A DNA stretch of 64,000 bases from positions 4,189,623-4,253,622 of the forward strand of contig NZ_LWLP01000001.1 in assembly GCF_001641125.1 (NCBI RefSeq), given 5' to 3'. Both the position numbers and the translations under genes were made by a program. Below the pieces are notes generated by a model that saw only the letters and a list, made by a program, of their open reading frames with translations, had not been told where the DNA came from and made no database searches. Below, piece after piece: positions 1 through 8,100 of the stretch; position 1 is the first letter of the stretch; each line of letters begins with the position of its first letter. This DNA comes from Arthrobacter sp. OY3WO11. GTDB lineage: Bacteria; Actinomycetota; Actinomycetes; Actinomycetales; Micrococcaceae.

Positions 1-306
1 TTCGCTCATGCTCCAGATGCCGACGTCGATCAGCGTCCTTCCGCTGTCCGGAGCCAGGATTGAGGTACTCCAGCCCCCCACGGCCGCCGCGAGGATCAGC
101 GGCCATCCGCGCTGCCACAGCAGCGTCAGCGTCAGGCCAGCGAGCGGGAACAGCAGGAATTCGAAAGCCAGCGCCACGGACGCGGAAACCCAGTCGATGG
201 ACAGCGCCAGCACTGCCGTGATGAGGAAGACGGCGGCAAACTTGCTCAGGGGATTGGCACGGGTCAGCAGAGCCTGGTTGCCGCGCAGGTTCAGCTCCTG
301 CCTCAT
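1..306 (-). CDS. ykoC: ECF transporter transmembrane protein (EcfT/YkoC), partial
   Basis: Only the N-terminal 102 codons are in the window; the gene runs off the left edge. The start ATG (306-304) overlaps the TGA of the upstream ATPase gene as ATGA, so the two are translationally coupled. The protein begins MRQELNLRGNQALLTRANPLS, has the charged N-terminus followed by hydrophobic helices typical of the EcfT/CbiQ family, and would form the membrane scaffold of an energy-coupling-factor importer. Its place after a YkoE-type substrate protein and a fused double ATPase makes it the YkoC component of a thiamine-precursor (hydroxymethylpyrimidine) transporter. The specific substrate is inferred from gene order and the riboswitch. 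Confidence 0.85.
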   Translation of the reverse strand, partial: MRQELNLRGNQALLTRANPLSKFAAVFLITAVLALSIDWVSASVALAFEFLLFPLAGLTLTLLWQRGWPLILAAAVGGWSTSILAPDSGRTLIDVGIWSMSE

Positions 307-1859
307 GGTGCCACCGGCTCCGCCGCAGCCATCCGCAGCTCAGTTCCACCCAGCGCGGCAGTGAACTCCGCGTCGTGAGTCACCGACACCACAGCGGTGC
401 CGGCATCCAGGAGCTCGGACAGGAACGAGGCCAGCTCCGCCCAGGTGTTCGCGTCCTGGCCGAACGTCGGCTCGTCCAGCACCAGCACCTGGGGATGGGC
501 CGCCAGTACTGTGGCCACGGACAGCCGCCGCTTCTCGCCGCCGGAGAGCGTATAGGGGTTTGCGTCAACAAGGTGGGTCAGCCGCAAACGCTCCAGCAGC
601 TCGTCAACGCGTTCCTCCCCGTGCCCAAGGTGCCGCGGACCGAACAGCAGTTCATCCAGCACCTTCCCGGTGACGAACTGGTGCTCGGGCTCCTGGAACA
701 CGGTGCCGATCCGCTCAATGAGCTCCTCGGCTTTCCACTTAAAGGGGTCTATCCCGGCCCCACGGCTGAGGTCCAGGGTCGCGGAAACCTTGCCTGCAAC
801 GGGCTCCAGGAGTCCCGCAACGGTCAGCGCAAACGTTGACTTGCCCGCGCCGTTGGGGCCGGTGATGGCCAGCGCCTGTCCTGCCCGGACCTGCGCAGAA
901 ACATCGCGCTGGACGGGCACCGGGGGTATCTTCCGGAAGCCGCTGCGGCGCGGACGTTCCCGGGAAACCGCAAGGTGTTCGGCCGCCAGCAGCAGGCCGC
1001 CGGAGCCGGCGGCCGGGTTGGCCGACCTTGCACGCGTCTCAGGAACATACCCGGGCACCCACACGCCGGCCGCCGCCAGCATGGTCCGTGCGTCCGCGAG
1101 CACCTGGTCCGGAGGGCCGTCAAGCAGCACGGCATCATCAGTGGCACTGCCCGGCTGCAGCACCACGATCCGGTCCACCAGGTCCTTCCACACGGATACC
1201 CGGTGCTCCACCACAACCAGCGTGGCACCGGTCTTGTCCACGCAGCGGCCCACGGCGTCGCGGACTTCCAGCACGCCGGCTGGGTCCAGGTTCGCCGTGG
1301 GTTCGTCGAGCAGGATCAGGCCGGGCCGCATGGCGAGGATCCCTGCCAGCGCCAGGCGCTGTTTTTGCCCGCCGGACAGGGCCGACGTCGGGTGGTCCAG
1401 CGGCAGGTGGGAAAGTCCGACGTCGTCCAGCGCCTCGTGCACGCGGGCCCAGATGGCGTCGCGGGGCACGGCGAGGTTCTCGGCGCCGAAGGCGACGTCG
1501 TCGCCAACGCGGGAGAGGACCACCTGCGTCTCAGGGTCCTGCTGCATCAGCCCGGCCCGGCCGCGCTGCTCGCGGGGCACGGCGCCGTCAACCAGCAGCG
1601 AACCCGTCTCGTCGGACTCGCTGGCGTCGCCGCCGTCGTCGTTTATGTCCCCCAGCACCCCTGCCAGGGCATGCAGGAGCGTGGACTTGCCGGCACCGGA
1701 GGGCCCCAGGAGGAGCACCCGCTCCCCCGGGCGGATCTCCAGGTTGAGGCCACGGACGGCCGGCTTGGCGCGCCCTGCATGGCGCCAGCCCCAGCCACGG
1801 GCGGTGACGGCGGCCGGGCGCACGGCGACTGATGCCTCGTGCCGCGAAGGGGCGCCCAT
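303..1859 (-). CDS. ykoD: ECF transporter ATPase, two fused ABC domains (YkoD)
   Basis: A 518-residue protein with two complete ABC ATPase domains in tandem, energising the thiamine-precursor importer. The first domain has Walker A GPSGAGKST, signature LSGGQKQRLALA and Walker B LILLDEPTANLD. The second has GPNGAGKST, LSGGEKRRLSVA and VLVLDEPTFGQD. In many ECF systems these are two proteins (EcfA and EcfA'); the fused form is characteristic of YkoD. The ATG at 1859 is chosen because it shares one base with the stop of ykoE (TGATG), and the open frame upstream of it lies over ykoE in another frame. It is coupled at its 3' end to ykoC by ATGA. Confidence 0.93.
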   Translation of the reverse strand: MGAPSRHEASVAVRPAAVTARGWGWRHAGRAKPAVRGLNLEIRPGERVLLLGPSGAGKSTLLHALAGVLGDINDDGGDASESDETGSLLVDGAVPREQRGRAGLMQQDPETQVVLSRVGDDVAFGAENLAVPRDAIWARVHEALDDVGLSHLPLDHPTSALSGGQKQRLALAGILAMRPGLILLDEPTANLDPAGVLEVRDAVGRCVDKTGATLVVVEHRVSVWKDLVDRIVVLQPGSATDDAVLLDGPPDQVLADARTMLAAAGVWVPGYVPETRARSANPAAGSGGLLLAAEHLAVSRERPRRSGFRKIPPVPVQRDVSAQVRAGQALAITGPNGAGKSTFALTVAGLLEPVAGKVSATLDLSRGAGIDPFKWKAEELIERIGTVFQEPEHQFVTGKVLDELLFGPRHLGHGEERVDELLERLRLTHLVDANPYTLSGGEKRRLSVATVLAAHPQVLVLDEPTFGQDANTWAELASFLSELLDAGTAVVSVTHDAEFTAALGGTELRMAAAEPVAP

Positions 1860-2482
1860 CAGGAGAAGACGGGCTCCGTTGCCGCCCTGCGTGATGCAAA
1901 GGAGCTCAGGACCCCGGTCCTGGCCAGGCCGCGGGTGGCGATCCAGGACAGTGCTCCGGCGATGATGGCGCCGGAGATGGCGGTGAAGATGATGTAGGCC
2001 AGCTTGTCGCCGGCGGCGTAGGCAATATTCCAGCCCCACGGTGCGAAAGAGTCGTTCAGGCCGCAGAAAAGGCCGGCGCCGGCGCCGGCGAGCAGCGCTA
2101 CGGGCAAGTTGAACTTCCGGTACACGAAGATGGCGAAGATGATCTCGGCACCGAGGCCCTGGACGAATCCGGAGAACAGTACGGATGCCCCGTACTGGGA
2201 GCCCATGAGCAGTTCGCCGGTGGCGGCCACCGTCTCGCAGAAGAGCGCGGCGCCTGGCTTGCGGATGATGAGCATGCCCAGGACGGCCGGGATCATCCAG
2301 CCGCCGGCGATCAGGCCGGTCAGGGGCGGGTAGACGGCGTTCATGGGTGCGGAGACTGCGGCCGCCCCCTGGGACCAGGCCCAGAAAATGACGCCACCGG
2401 CGACGGCGATGAGGGCCGCCACCACGATGTCCACGACGCGCCAGGACTTGCCGGCGGGCTTCTTCACTGCTGTTGTTGCCAT
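1859..2482 (-). CDS. ykoE: Thiamine-precursor ECF transporter S component (YkoE)
   Basis: A 207-residue integral membrane protein with about five or six hydrophobic helices and a basic N-terminus (MATTAVKKPAGKSW). It matches the YkoE family, the substrate-binding subunit of the YkoEDC importer for hydroxymethylpyrimidine/thiamine. Recognisable stretches include the PPLTGLIAGGWMIPAVLGM region and the FSGFVQGLGAEIIFA region. A strong AGGAGG-type ribosome site lies directly before the ATG. A TPP riboswitch lies about 75 bp upstream, so expression should fall when thiamine pyrophosphate is abundant. It is the first gene of ykoE-ykoD-ykoC. Confidence 0.92.
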   Translation of the reverse strand: MATTAVKKPAGKSWRVVDIVVAALIAVAGGVIFWAWSQGAAAVSAPMNAVYPPLTGLIAGGWMIPAVLGMLIIRKPGAALFCETVAATGELLMGSQYGASVLFSGFVQGLGAEIIFAIFVYRKFNLPVALLAGAGAGLFCGLNDSFAPWGWNIAYAAGDKLAYIIFTAISGAIIAGALSWIATRGLARTGVLSSFASRRAATEPVFS

Positions 2483-2556
2483 GTGGTCCTCCTGAGGAAC
2501 AGGAGGGGAAAGTGAACGCGGTTGCCGGCACTGCTGCCGCTGCGCGCACTTCGAGA

Positions 2557-2680
2557 ACTCGACTCCCTTGCGCCGGTACTAACCGGATCAGGTTCGAGGG
2601 TCTGCGGCTGTCCGCACTCTCAGCGCCCACCTGCGGTCCCTGGCATTGCCAGTGATGCCGACGGCGGCGCTCCCCTGTCG
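2557..2680 (-). promoter_or_regulatory. TPP riboswitch (THI element)
   Basis: Read on the minus strand, this leader has the hallmark pieces of a thiamine pyrophosphate aptamer in order: a GGGGAGC start, GCTGAGAGTGCGG, ACCCTCGAACCTGATCCGG, TTAGTACCGGCGCAAGGGAG. It sits just upstream of ykoE and its ribosome site. Actinobacterial THI elements usually act on translation; I see no clear terminator between the aptamer and the ATG, which fits that mode. Confidence 0.95.
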
Positions 2681-2759
2681 TTGAATGATTCTGTTTGGTG
2701 AAATATCCGCCCTGTTGGGCGTGGTTCAGTTTACCGCAGGGAGGGGTAGATTGTGGGCC

Positions 2760-3302
2760 ATGACTGCGAATCCACCAGATGTGACCGGGTATGATCCGGA
2801 TTCCCGCGATGCCCAGCCGGAAGGATCCCTGGAAGCACTGATCGCCCGGATTGAGGCGGAGATCCGGGAACTGCAATTTCCCGGCTTCTCCCTGGACGAC
2901 TCCCTGAACCTGGGGCTGCTCCTGGTGGAGCTGGGCAAGGAGCGCGGGCTTCCCATCGCCATCGACATCACCAAGGGCGAGCAGGTCCTCTTCCACGTGG
3001 CCCTGCCGGGGGCGACCCCGGACAACGGGCACTGGATCCGGGCCAAGAAGCGCACCGCCGCCCGGTACGAGGTTCCTTCCCTGTTGGTGGGGCTGCGCGC
3101 CCGGCTCCGCGGCGGGCGTATTGAGGATAATGCCTGGTTCGACCAGGCCCTCTACGCCGCGCACGGCGGCTCCTTCCCCTTGTACGTCACCGGGGTGGGT
3201 GCCGTAGCAACCGTCACCGTGTCCGGATTGCCGCAGGTGCAGGACCATGACCTGGTGGTCGAGGCGCTCCGCGACATCCTCCGGCAGGCCGGCGCGGAGT
3301 AG
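2760..3302 (+). CDS. UPF0303 / heme-degrading domain protein
   Basis: A 180-residue soluble protein starting MTANPPDVTGYDPDSR, preceded by a GGGAGGGG ribosome site. The region LGLLLVELGKERGLPIAIDI followed by WIRAKKRTAARY and the C-terminal HGGSFPLYVTGVGAVATVTVSGL is the pattern of the UPF0303 family, part of the broader Haem_degrading (HbpS/GlcG-like) fold. Family members bind small molecules or heme, but their reactions are mostly unproven. It is divergent from the ykoEDC riboswitch leader and shares that short promoter region. A role in heme handling is only a family-level suggestion. Confidence 0.8.
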   Translation: MTANPPDVTGYDPDSRDAQPEGSLEALIARIEAEIRELQFPGFSLDDSLNLGLLLVELGKERGLPIAIDITKGEQVLFHVALPGATPDNGHWIRAKKRTAARYEVPSLLVGLRARLRGGRIEDNAWFDQALYAAHGGSFPLYVTGVGAVATVTVSGLPQVQDHDLVVEALRDILRQAGAE

Positions 3303-3606
3303 CGCCTGGCAGCATGCGCGGAGTGACGCCCTGAGGGCCCGAGATGACTTTTATTGGCCCGGACCACCCCTGCTATTCCCTGCTGGCGGAACTGCTGTCC
3401 GCCGTCGGGAAGTCCTGGCAGCAAGGCTACGAACAAGGCCGCCGCGGCGGTCCGCACACAAACCCCGCACGCGTGGAGCGGGGCGCGAGGCTAGCAGCCT
3501 GCGTGCAGTGCGCCGGCGCCCAGCTCCAGCAGAATACAAAGGCTGCTTAGCATTTATTAGTAATCATGCTTACTATGTTGTCTCCAGCGTTTGAGGAGTA
3601 CAGCAC
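3303..3606. other. Intergenic region with a candidate promoter/operator
   Basis: No convincing gene. The two short open frames here lack homology-like composition. Near its right end (3558-3575) is an imperfect palindrome, TAGTAA, six-base spacer, TTACTA. A possible -35 (TTAGCA, about 3547) and -10 (TACTAT, about 3571) overlap it. This could be the promoter and operator of the DUF4383 gene. Confidence 0.4.
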
Positions 3607-4110
3607 ATGGCAGCCAGCATCCGCATGAAAGGTGCCCGAACAGGCCTGCAGAAGGCTGCCCTAGGAACGGGTGCCGTTTTTTGCCTGGCCGGCATTCTGG
3701 GATTCATTCCCGGTATCACCTCCAATTATGACTCGCTTCGCCTGGCCGGCCACGCATCGGAGGCGCTACTGCTCGGGGTCTTCCAGGTGTCCGTCCTGCA
3801 CAACACCGTCCACCTGGTCTTTGGGGCTGCCGGCATCCTGATGTCGCGCTCGCACCCGCAGGCACGGAACTTCCTCATCTACGGCGGCGTCATCTACCTG
3901 GTCCTCTGGCTGTACGGCCTCCTGGTCGGTGACCCCACCCCCGCGAACTTCATCCCCGCCAACGATGCGGACAACTGGCTCCATCTGGTCCTTGGTCTGG
4001 CCATGATCGCCCTGGCCGTCATGCTCGCCCGTGGACCCGCCCCCGCCGCAGGCGGCGCCGTCACCGGCAACACCGTCAAGTCGTCAGCGCCCGGCACCCG
4101 CGGACGCTGA
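3607..4110 (+). CDS. DUF4383 membrane protein
   Basis: A 167-residue protein with four predicted membrane helices: GAVFCLAGILGFIPGI near residue 25, a short amphipathic loop, LLGVFQVSVLHNTVHLVFGAAG near 60, FLIYGGVIYLVLWLYGLLVG near 90, and WLHLVLGLAMIALAVMLA near 125. The N-VHLVFG/NWLHLVLG pattern is that of DUF4383, a small actinobacterial membrane family with no assigned function. A GAGGAG ribosome site precedes the ATG. It stands alone, 71 bp ahead of the di-iron protein cassette, and may be transcribed with it. Confidence 0.85.
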   Translation: MAASIRMKGARTGLQKAALGTGAVFCLAGILGFIPGITSNYDSLRLAGHASEALLLGVFQVSVLHNTVHLVFGAAGILMSRSHPQARNFLIYGGVIYLVLWLYGLLVGDPTPANFIPANDADNWLHLVLGLAMIALAVMLARGPAPAAGGAVTGNTVKSSAPGTRGR

Positions 4111-4181
4111 CCACCATCTCCCGGCCGGGCCTCCAGCGCAGGGGGCAAGCAACCGGCACACGACAGACCTCAAGGAGCACC

Positions 4182-5237
4182 ATGAAAATCCCAACGGCAC
4201 GGGGTCCGGTCAGCACCGCATTGTTCAGCGCCCTCGCGGAGCTGCCGGGCACCAATGAGGGCGCCCTGGAGACGCTGCACCGGACGGTGGCCAGCCACCT
4301 TCCGGCAACCCTTGACATCATTGGCGACGACGACCTCCAGCTGACGCTCTTCTGCCTCTACGAGCTCCACTACTCGGGGCTTGAGGGCGTGAGCGACGAC
4401 TGGGAGTGGGCGCCGGAACTGGTCCGGGTGCGCCAGCTCCTTGAAAAGCCGTTCGAAGCCGCGCTCCGGGAGGCTGCCGCCGAGGCAGCCGGTGATCTGG
4501 AACTTCCCGGCGCACCCGATGTCACCAGCGACGCAGTGGCCGATATCCTTTTCGGCCTGGCCGCACGTGACGGTGGTCCCAGCCTCTCCCGGTATGTGGC
4601 CAAGCAGGCCAGCCTGGGCCAGCTCAAGGAATTCCTGATCCACAAGTCCATCTACCAGCTGAAGGAAGCGGACCCGCACACCTTCGCCATCCCACGGCTC
4701 TCAGGGCGGCCCAAGGCGGCACTGGTGGAAATCCAGGCGGACGAGTACGGCGGCGGACGGCCCGAGCGGATGCACAGCGCCCTTTTTGCCCGCACCATGC
4801 GGGGCCTGGGAATGGACGACGAGTACGGGGCATACGTCGACGCCGTCCCCGCGGTCTCCCTCGGTGCGGTGAACCTGATGTCCCTGTTCGGCCTGAACCG
4901 CCGGCTGCGGGGTGCCATCACGGGGCACCTGGCCATCTACGAGATGACGTCCTCCCAGCCCAACCGTCTGTACGGCAGGGGCTTCCGCCGGCATGGATTC
5001 GATACGGACGTCACCCATTACTTCGATGAGCACGTGGAGGCCGACGCCGTCCACGAGCAGATCGCCGGCCGGGACCTTGCGGGCGGGCTGGTTGAGGCCG
5101 AACCCCACCTGCTGGCGGACGTCCTGTTCGGAGCCACGGCGGTCATGGCCGTGGACGGCAGGCTGTCCGCGCACATCCTGGAGTCCTGGGAGAAGGGCCA
5201 GACCTCCCTGAGGACGGCACTGCCGGCGGCCGCATGA
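4182..5237 (+). CDS. Iron-containing redox enzyme family protein (heme-oxygenase-like di-iron fold)
   Basis: A 351-residue protein of the Haem_oxygenas_2 / HDO superfamily. Candidate metal ligands are visible along the helices: YELHYSGLE (60-68), LVEIQADEYGGGRPERMH (181-198), GHLAIYEMTS (248-257) and YFDEHVEADAVHE (280-292). HDO proteins use two irons and O2 to oxidise or cleave diverse small substrates (UndA, SznF and CADD are examples), but this branch has no proven reaction that I know of. The start is set by an AAGGAG site before ATG 4182. Its stop overlaps the next ATG (ATGA), so it is coupled to a glycosyltransferase and, beyond it, a CDGSH iron-sulfur protein. Confidence 0.85.
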   Translation: MKIPTARGPVSTALFSALAELPGTNEGALETLHRTVASHLPATLDIIGDDDLQLTLFCLYELHYSGLEGVSDDWEWAPELVRVRQLLEKPFEAALREAAAEAAGDLELPGAPDVTSDAVADILFGLAARDGGPSLSRYVAKQASLGQLKEFLIHKSIYQLKEADPHTFAIPRLSGRPKAALVEIQADEYGGGRPERMHSALFARTMRGLGMDDEYGAYVDAVPAVSLGAVNLMSLFGLNRRLRGAITGHLAIYEMTSSQPNRLYGRGFRRHGFDTDVTHYFDEHVEADAVHEQIAGRDLAGGLVEAEPHLLADVLFGATAVMAVDGRLSAHILESWEKGQTSLRTALPAAA

Positions 5238-6304
5238 ACACCCCGGCCCCAGGCAAGACGGCCGAATACATCCTGCCCCTGCGCTGGCCGGATGATTCGG
5301 ACCTGCCGGACCTGGCCACCTACCTCCGCCGCCTCACTGGCTGGATCGCCGTCACGGTGGTGGATGGTTCCGCCCCGAACGTGTTCGAGCACCACCGCAG
5401 AGTGTTTCCGCCTAACGTCAGGCATCTCCGGCCGGTGCCCGAAAGCGGCAGTGCCGGCCCTGGTAGAGCCGGCGCCGGCAACGGCAAGGTGGCCGGGGTG
5501 ATGACCGGAGTAAGGGTCTCGACGGCGGACCTGCTGGTCATTGCCGACGACGACGTCCGCTATACGCGCGAGTCCCTCGCCGCCGTCGTCCAGCACCTCA
5601 GTTCAGCAGACGTGGTGAGGCCGCAGAACTACTACGATCCCCTGCCTTGGCAGGCGCGGTGGGATACGGCGAGGACCCTCATCAACCGCGCCTGGTCCGC
5701 AGACCTTCCCGGTACCCTGGCCCTGCGACGCAGCACCCTTGTGGCGGCGCAGGGATACGACGGGGTCCTGTTCGAAAACCTCGAGCTGATCCGGACCATC
5801 AAGGCGGCAGGAGGCTGCGAGAAGGTCGTCCCTGACCTGTTCGTGGCACGGAGGCCGCCAAAGGCGCGCCACTTCCTGAAACAACGCGTCCGCCAGGCCT
5901 ATGACGATTTCGCCCAGCCGCGAAGGCTCGGCGTAGAACTCGCGCTGCTGCCGGCAATCCTCGCCGCAGCGCGCCTGCCCGCGCGGCTCCGCGTGGCCGC
6001 CTTTCTAACGCTGGCAGCCGCGTCCGCCGTTGCCGCCGAGGTCGGACGGAGGCGGAACAGGGGCACATCGGTCTTCCCCTTCACCACGGTGTGGTTTGCC
6101 CCGCTGTGGACCTTGGAGCGCGCGGTCTGCGTGTGGATCGCGCTCGGCTTCCGGCTGGCCGGGGGCATGCCCTATGCAGGAACCCGCCTTAAAACAGCCG
6201 CGCATTCGGAGGCCGAACTTCGGCTGCGGCACAGCAGACTTGCCGGCACCCGGCAACAGGATTGTATGGAATTCCACAGCAACCCAGAGCAGGAGCAGAA
6301 ATGA
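5234..6304 (+). CDS. Glycosyltransferase, family 2-like
   Basis: A 356-residue protein. The N-terminal part has the GT-A layout: an AVTVVDGSA strand, then AGVMTGVRVSTADLLVIADDD with the D-x-D-like ADDD motif near residue 105. The C-terminal third holds two or three hydrophobic helices (LRVAAFLTLAAASAVAAE and a later VWFAPLWTLERAVCVWIALG), suggesting membrane attachment. The donor and acceptor cannot be read from sequence. It is coupled at both ends: its ATG overlaps the stop of the di-iron protein, and its TGA overlaps the ATG of the CDGSH gene. That implies it works in the same pathway, possibly glycosylating a lipid or a product made by the oxygenase. Confidence 0.8.
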   Translation: MNTPAPGKTAEYILPLRWPDDSDLPDLATYLRRLTGWIAVTVVDGSAPNVFEHHRRVFPPNVRHLRPVPESGSAGPGRAGAGNGKVAGVMTGVRVSTADLLVIADDDVRYTRESLAAVVQHLSSADVVRPQNYYDPLPWQARWDTARTLINRAWSADLPGTLALRRSTLVAAQGYDGVLFENLELIRTIKAAGGCEKVVPDLFVARRPPKARHFLKQRVRQAYDDFAQPRRLGVELALLPAILAAARLPARLRVAAFLTLAAASAVAAEVGRRRNRGTSVFPFTTVWFAPLWTLERAVCVWIALGFRLAGGMPYAGTRLKTAAHSEAELRLRHSRLAGTRQQDCMEFHSNPEQEQK

Positions 6305-6516
6305 ACCAGGAACCAGCCGAGAGCTCTATTGTGGTGTGCCCCGACGGGCCGCTGATTGTGCGCGGCGACTTTGAGCTCGTCACGCCGTCCGGCGAACCGG
6401 TTCCCCGTGACCGCAAAACCGTGGCGCTGTGCCGGTGCGGCGCCTCAGCCATCAAGCCCTATTGCGACGGCACCCACAAGATGATCAAGTTCCGCACGGA
6501 ACCCCCGTCAGACTGA
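6301..6516 (+). CDS. CDGSH iron-sulfur domain protein
   Basis: A 71-residue protein with one CDGSH-type site: C44-R-C46 followed by YC55DGTH59, the three-Cys, one-His set that holds a redox-active, pH-sensitive [2Fe-2S] cluster. Such proteins pass electrons or clusters to partners. I use the ATG at 6301, which overlaps the stop of the glycosyltransferase (ATGA) and follows a GGAGCAG ribosome site. An in-frame start 39 bases earlier would intrude further into the glycosyltransferase. Its position beside a di-iron oxygenase-like protein makes it a good candidate electron donor for that enzyme. Confidence 0.88.
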   Translation: MNQEPAESSIVVCPDGPLIVRGDFELVTPSGEPVPRDRKTVALCRCGASAIKPYCDGTHKMIKFRTEPPSD

Positions 6517-6606
6517 TCACGCGACGCGGCACGCTGGGCAGGGGACCCGGCAAACGCCAGATAGGCTAATGACAGCCCGTTTTCCGCCCGCAAGGAGTAC
6601 TAAGGA

Positions 6607-6870
6607 ATGAACCTTTTCATCAAGCTGCTCGGCACCGGCGTGAGCCTCGGCGCCGGCTTCGTCGGCACCAAGCTGGTCAACACCATCTGGGAAAAGTCCA
6701 CCGGGCGTAAGCCGCCTACCGGCAAGGACGAGGACGTCCCCACAAGCCTGCAGTCCGCGCTGACGTTCGCGCTGATCTCGGCCTCAGTCAGCACCATCAT
6801 CCAGGTCCTGGCCAACCGCGGCACCCAACGGGCCATCACCCGGTTCGCCAAGAGCCAGGACATCGTCTAG
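6607..6870 (+). CDS. DUF4235 membrane protein
   Basis: An 87-residue protein with two hydrophobic segments (LIKLLGTGVSLGAGFVGTKLV near the start and TFALISASVSTIIQVLANRG later) and the WEKSTGRKPPT linker typical of DUF4235. The family is small, actinobacterial and uncharacterised; it is probably an inner-membrane protein. An AAGGAG ribosome site precedes the ATG. It converges with mnhG, only 18 bases away, and no clear terminator separates them. Confidence 0.85.
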   Translation: MNLFIKLLGTGVSLGAGFVGTKLVNTIWEKSTGRKPPTGKDEDVPTSLQSALTFALISASVSTIIQVLANRGTQRAITRFAKSQDIV

Positions 6871-6888
6871 CCGCGTCCCCACCAGCAC

Positions 6889-7290
6889 TCAGCCGTCGCC
6901 GGAACCGTCCTCACGGGCGGCTTTGGCGGCGGCTTTTTGCACCACGGCCTCCAGCTCATCCGAGGTGAGGAGTTCACGGTGCAGGTGCTTGGTGCGGTAA
7001 CCCGCGCGTCCCACCATATGCGCGGAGACCGGCACGGTGAGCAGCTGGAAGATCCAGGTCACCAGCAGCACGGGCCACACCCACCAGGTGCGCATCTGCA
7101 GTCCGATGGACGCCAGGAGGAGGAACAGCCCCAGTACCTGGGGTTTGGTGGCGGCATGCATGCGGCTCAGGAGGTCGGGGAACCGCAGCAGGCCGATGGC
7201 CGCCCCCAGGGACATGGTGGCCCCAACAATCATGAACACCGCGGACAGCACGTCCACCCAGGCATCCAGGCCAGTGGAATCAGGACTCAT
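6889..7290 (-). CDS. mnhG: Na+/H+ antiporter subunit G
   Basis: A 133-residue subunit of the multi-component Mrp/Mnh cation/proton antiporter. Three hydrophobic helices are visible (AVFMIVGATMSLGAAIGLL, LGLFLLLASIGLQM, VWPVLLVTWIFQLLTV), with the conserved RFPDLLSRMHAATKPQ segment of MnhG between the first two. I chose ATG 7290, giving MSPDSTGLDAW, instead of the more upstream in-frame ATG, because this leaves only an 11-base overlap with mnhF and gives the usual family length. It is the last gene of the seven-function operon and encodes a small structural subunit. Confidence 0.9.
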   Translation of the reverse strand: MSPDSTGLDAWVDVLSAVFMIVGATMSLGAAIGLLRFPDLLSRMHAATKPQVLGLFLLLASIGLQMRTWWVWPVLLVTWIFQLLTVPVSAHMVGRAGYRTKHLHRELLTSDELEAVVQKAAAKAAREDGSGDG

Positions 7291-7558
7291 TGGGCTGCTC
7301 CCTCCGGTCTGCCACAAACCTTGCCACCGTCACGGACCCGATGAAGCCGATGATGGAGATGGCCACCACCAGCATCAGGTTGTTGAGGTGCCGGTTCACG
7401 GCCATGTCCACGCACAGGGCACCGCCCAGGATGGCCAGCAGGACGTCCGTTGCCAGAACCCGGTCCAGCAGCGACGGGCCGCGGGAGATCCTGATGATTG
7501 CGCCGACGGCCGCGAGCGAGAAGATAACAGCGGTAACTGCCAGGACGATCTGCATCAT
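7280..7558 (-). CDS. mnhF: Na+/H+ antiporter subunit F
   Basis: A 92-residue membrane protein with three helices and the family motif SRGPSLLDRVLATD after the first helix. MnhF is a small essential subunit of the Mrp antiporter. The gene starts MMQ or, one codon later, MQI; the second ATG overlaps the end of mnhE as ATGA. Coupled on both sides. Confidence 0.92.
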   Translation of the reverse strand: MMQIVLAVTAVIFSLAAVGAIIRISRGPSLLDRVLATDVLLAILGGALCVDMAVNRHLNNLMLVVAISIIGFIGSVTVARFVADRREQPNES

Positions 7559-8100
7559 GCGGCCGCCTCCGCTCGCACAATCTCGAGTTCTTCCCTGGTA
7601 CCCATGATCCTGATCAGCCCCGCTTCGATGGACAGTACCTCGTTCTTCAGGTTTTCGACGCCCTGCTGGGAGCTGATGTTCAGCGCGTGCAGGTACAGGG
7701 TGGATGTTGACCGGTCCACCTCAACCACCAGCGACCCGGGAATCAGTGAGATCACGTGCCCGGTGGCTGTGACCAGGAGGTCCTGGTGGCTGCGCAGGGT
7801 CACCGCCACAACGGCGTTCTTCACCCTGGGACCGCGGGCCACGGCAAGGTACAACAGCTGCATGCTGGCGGCCACCACCTTGGCCAGGAACACCAGCGCG
7901 AACGGAATGGCATAGAGGATGTTGAAGCGTCCGCTGAGCTCCACCGGCGGAAGGTAGAACAGGCGTGCCACCGCTACTGACAGCAGGGCTCCGAACAGGA
8001 GGTTTCCCGGGCTGAAGTCCTGCCACAGGGCACCCCAGACAATGACCAGCCACACCAGGAGCGGAAGCTCCTGGCGCAGTGAGATGCGCCGGCGGCTCAT
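7555..8100 (-). CDS. mnhE: Na+/H+ antiporter subunit E
   Basis: A 181-residue subunit. The N-terminus has two or three hydrophobic helices (LPLLVWLVIVWGALWQDF, NLLFGALLSVAVARLF), then the cytoplasmic part with TGHVISLIPGSLVVEVD, the conserved core of MnhE. The ATG at 8100 is chosen because it overlaps the stop of mnhD (ATGA) and gives the normal size; the longer open frame upstream reads antisense-frame sequence of mnhD. Confidence 0.92.
   Translation of the reverse strand: MSRRRISLRQELPLLVWLVIVWGALWQDFSPGNLLFGALLSVAVARLFYLPPVELSGRFNILYAIPFALVFLAKVVAASMQLLYLAVARGPRVKNAVVAVTLRSHQDLLVTATGHVISLIPGSLVVEVDRSTSTLYLHALNISSQQGVENLKNEVLSIEAGLIRIMGTREELEIVRAEAAA

Noticed and set aside
303..3248. A 981-residue protein running over ykoD and ykoE
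   Set aside because: The part upstream of 1859 reads through ykoE and the riboswitch in another frame; the ABC ATPase begins at MGAPSRHEAS.
3344..3550. A 68-residue open frame between UPF0303 and DUF4383
   Set aside because: No ribosome site at a good distance, no recognisable motif, and the frame overlaps a probable promoter region.
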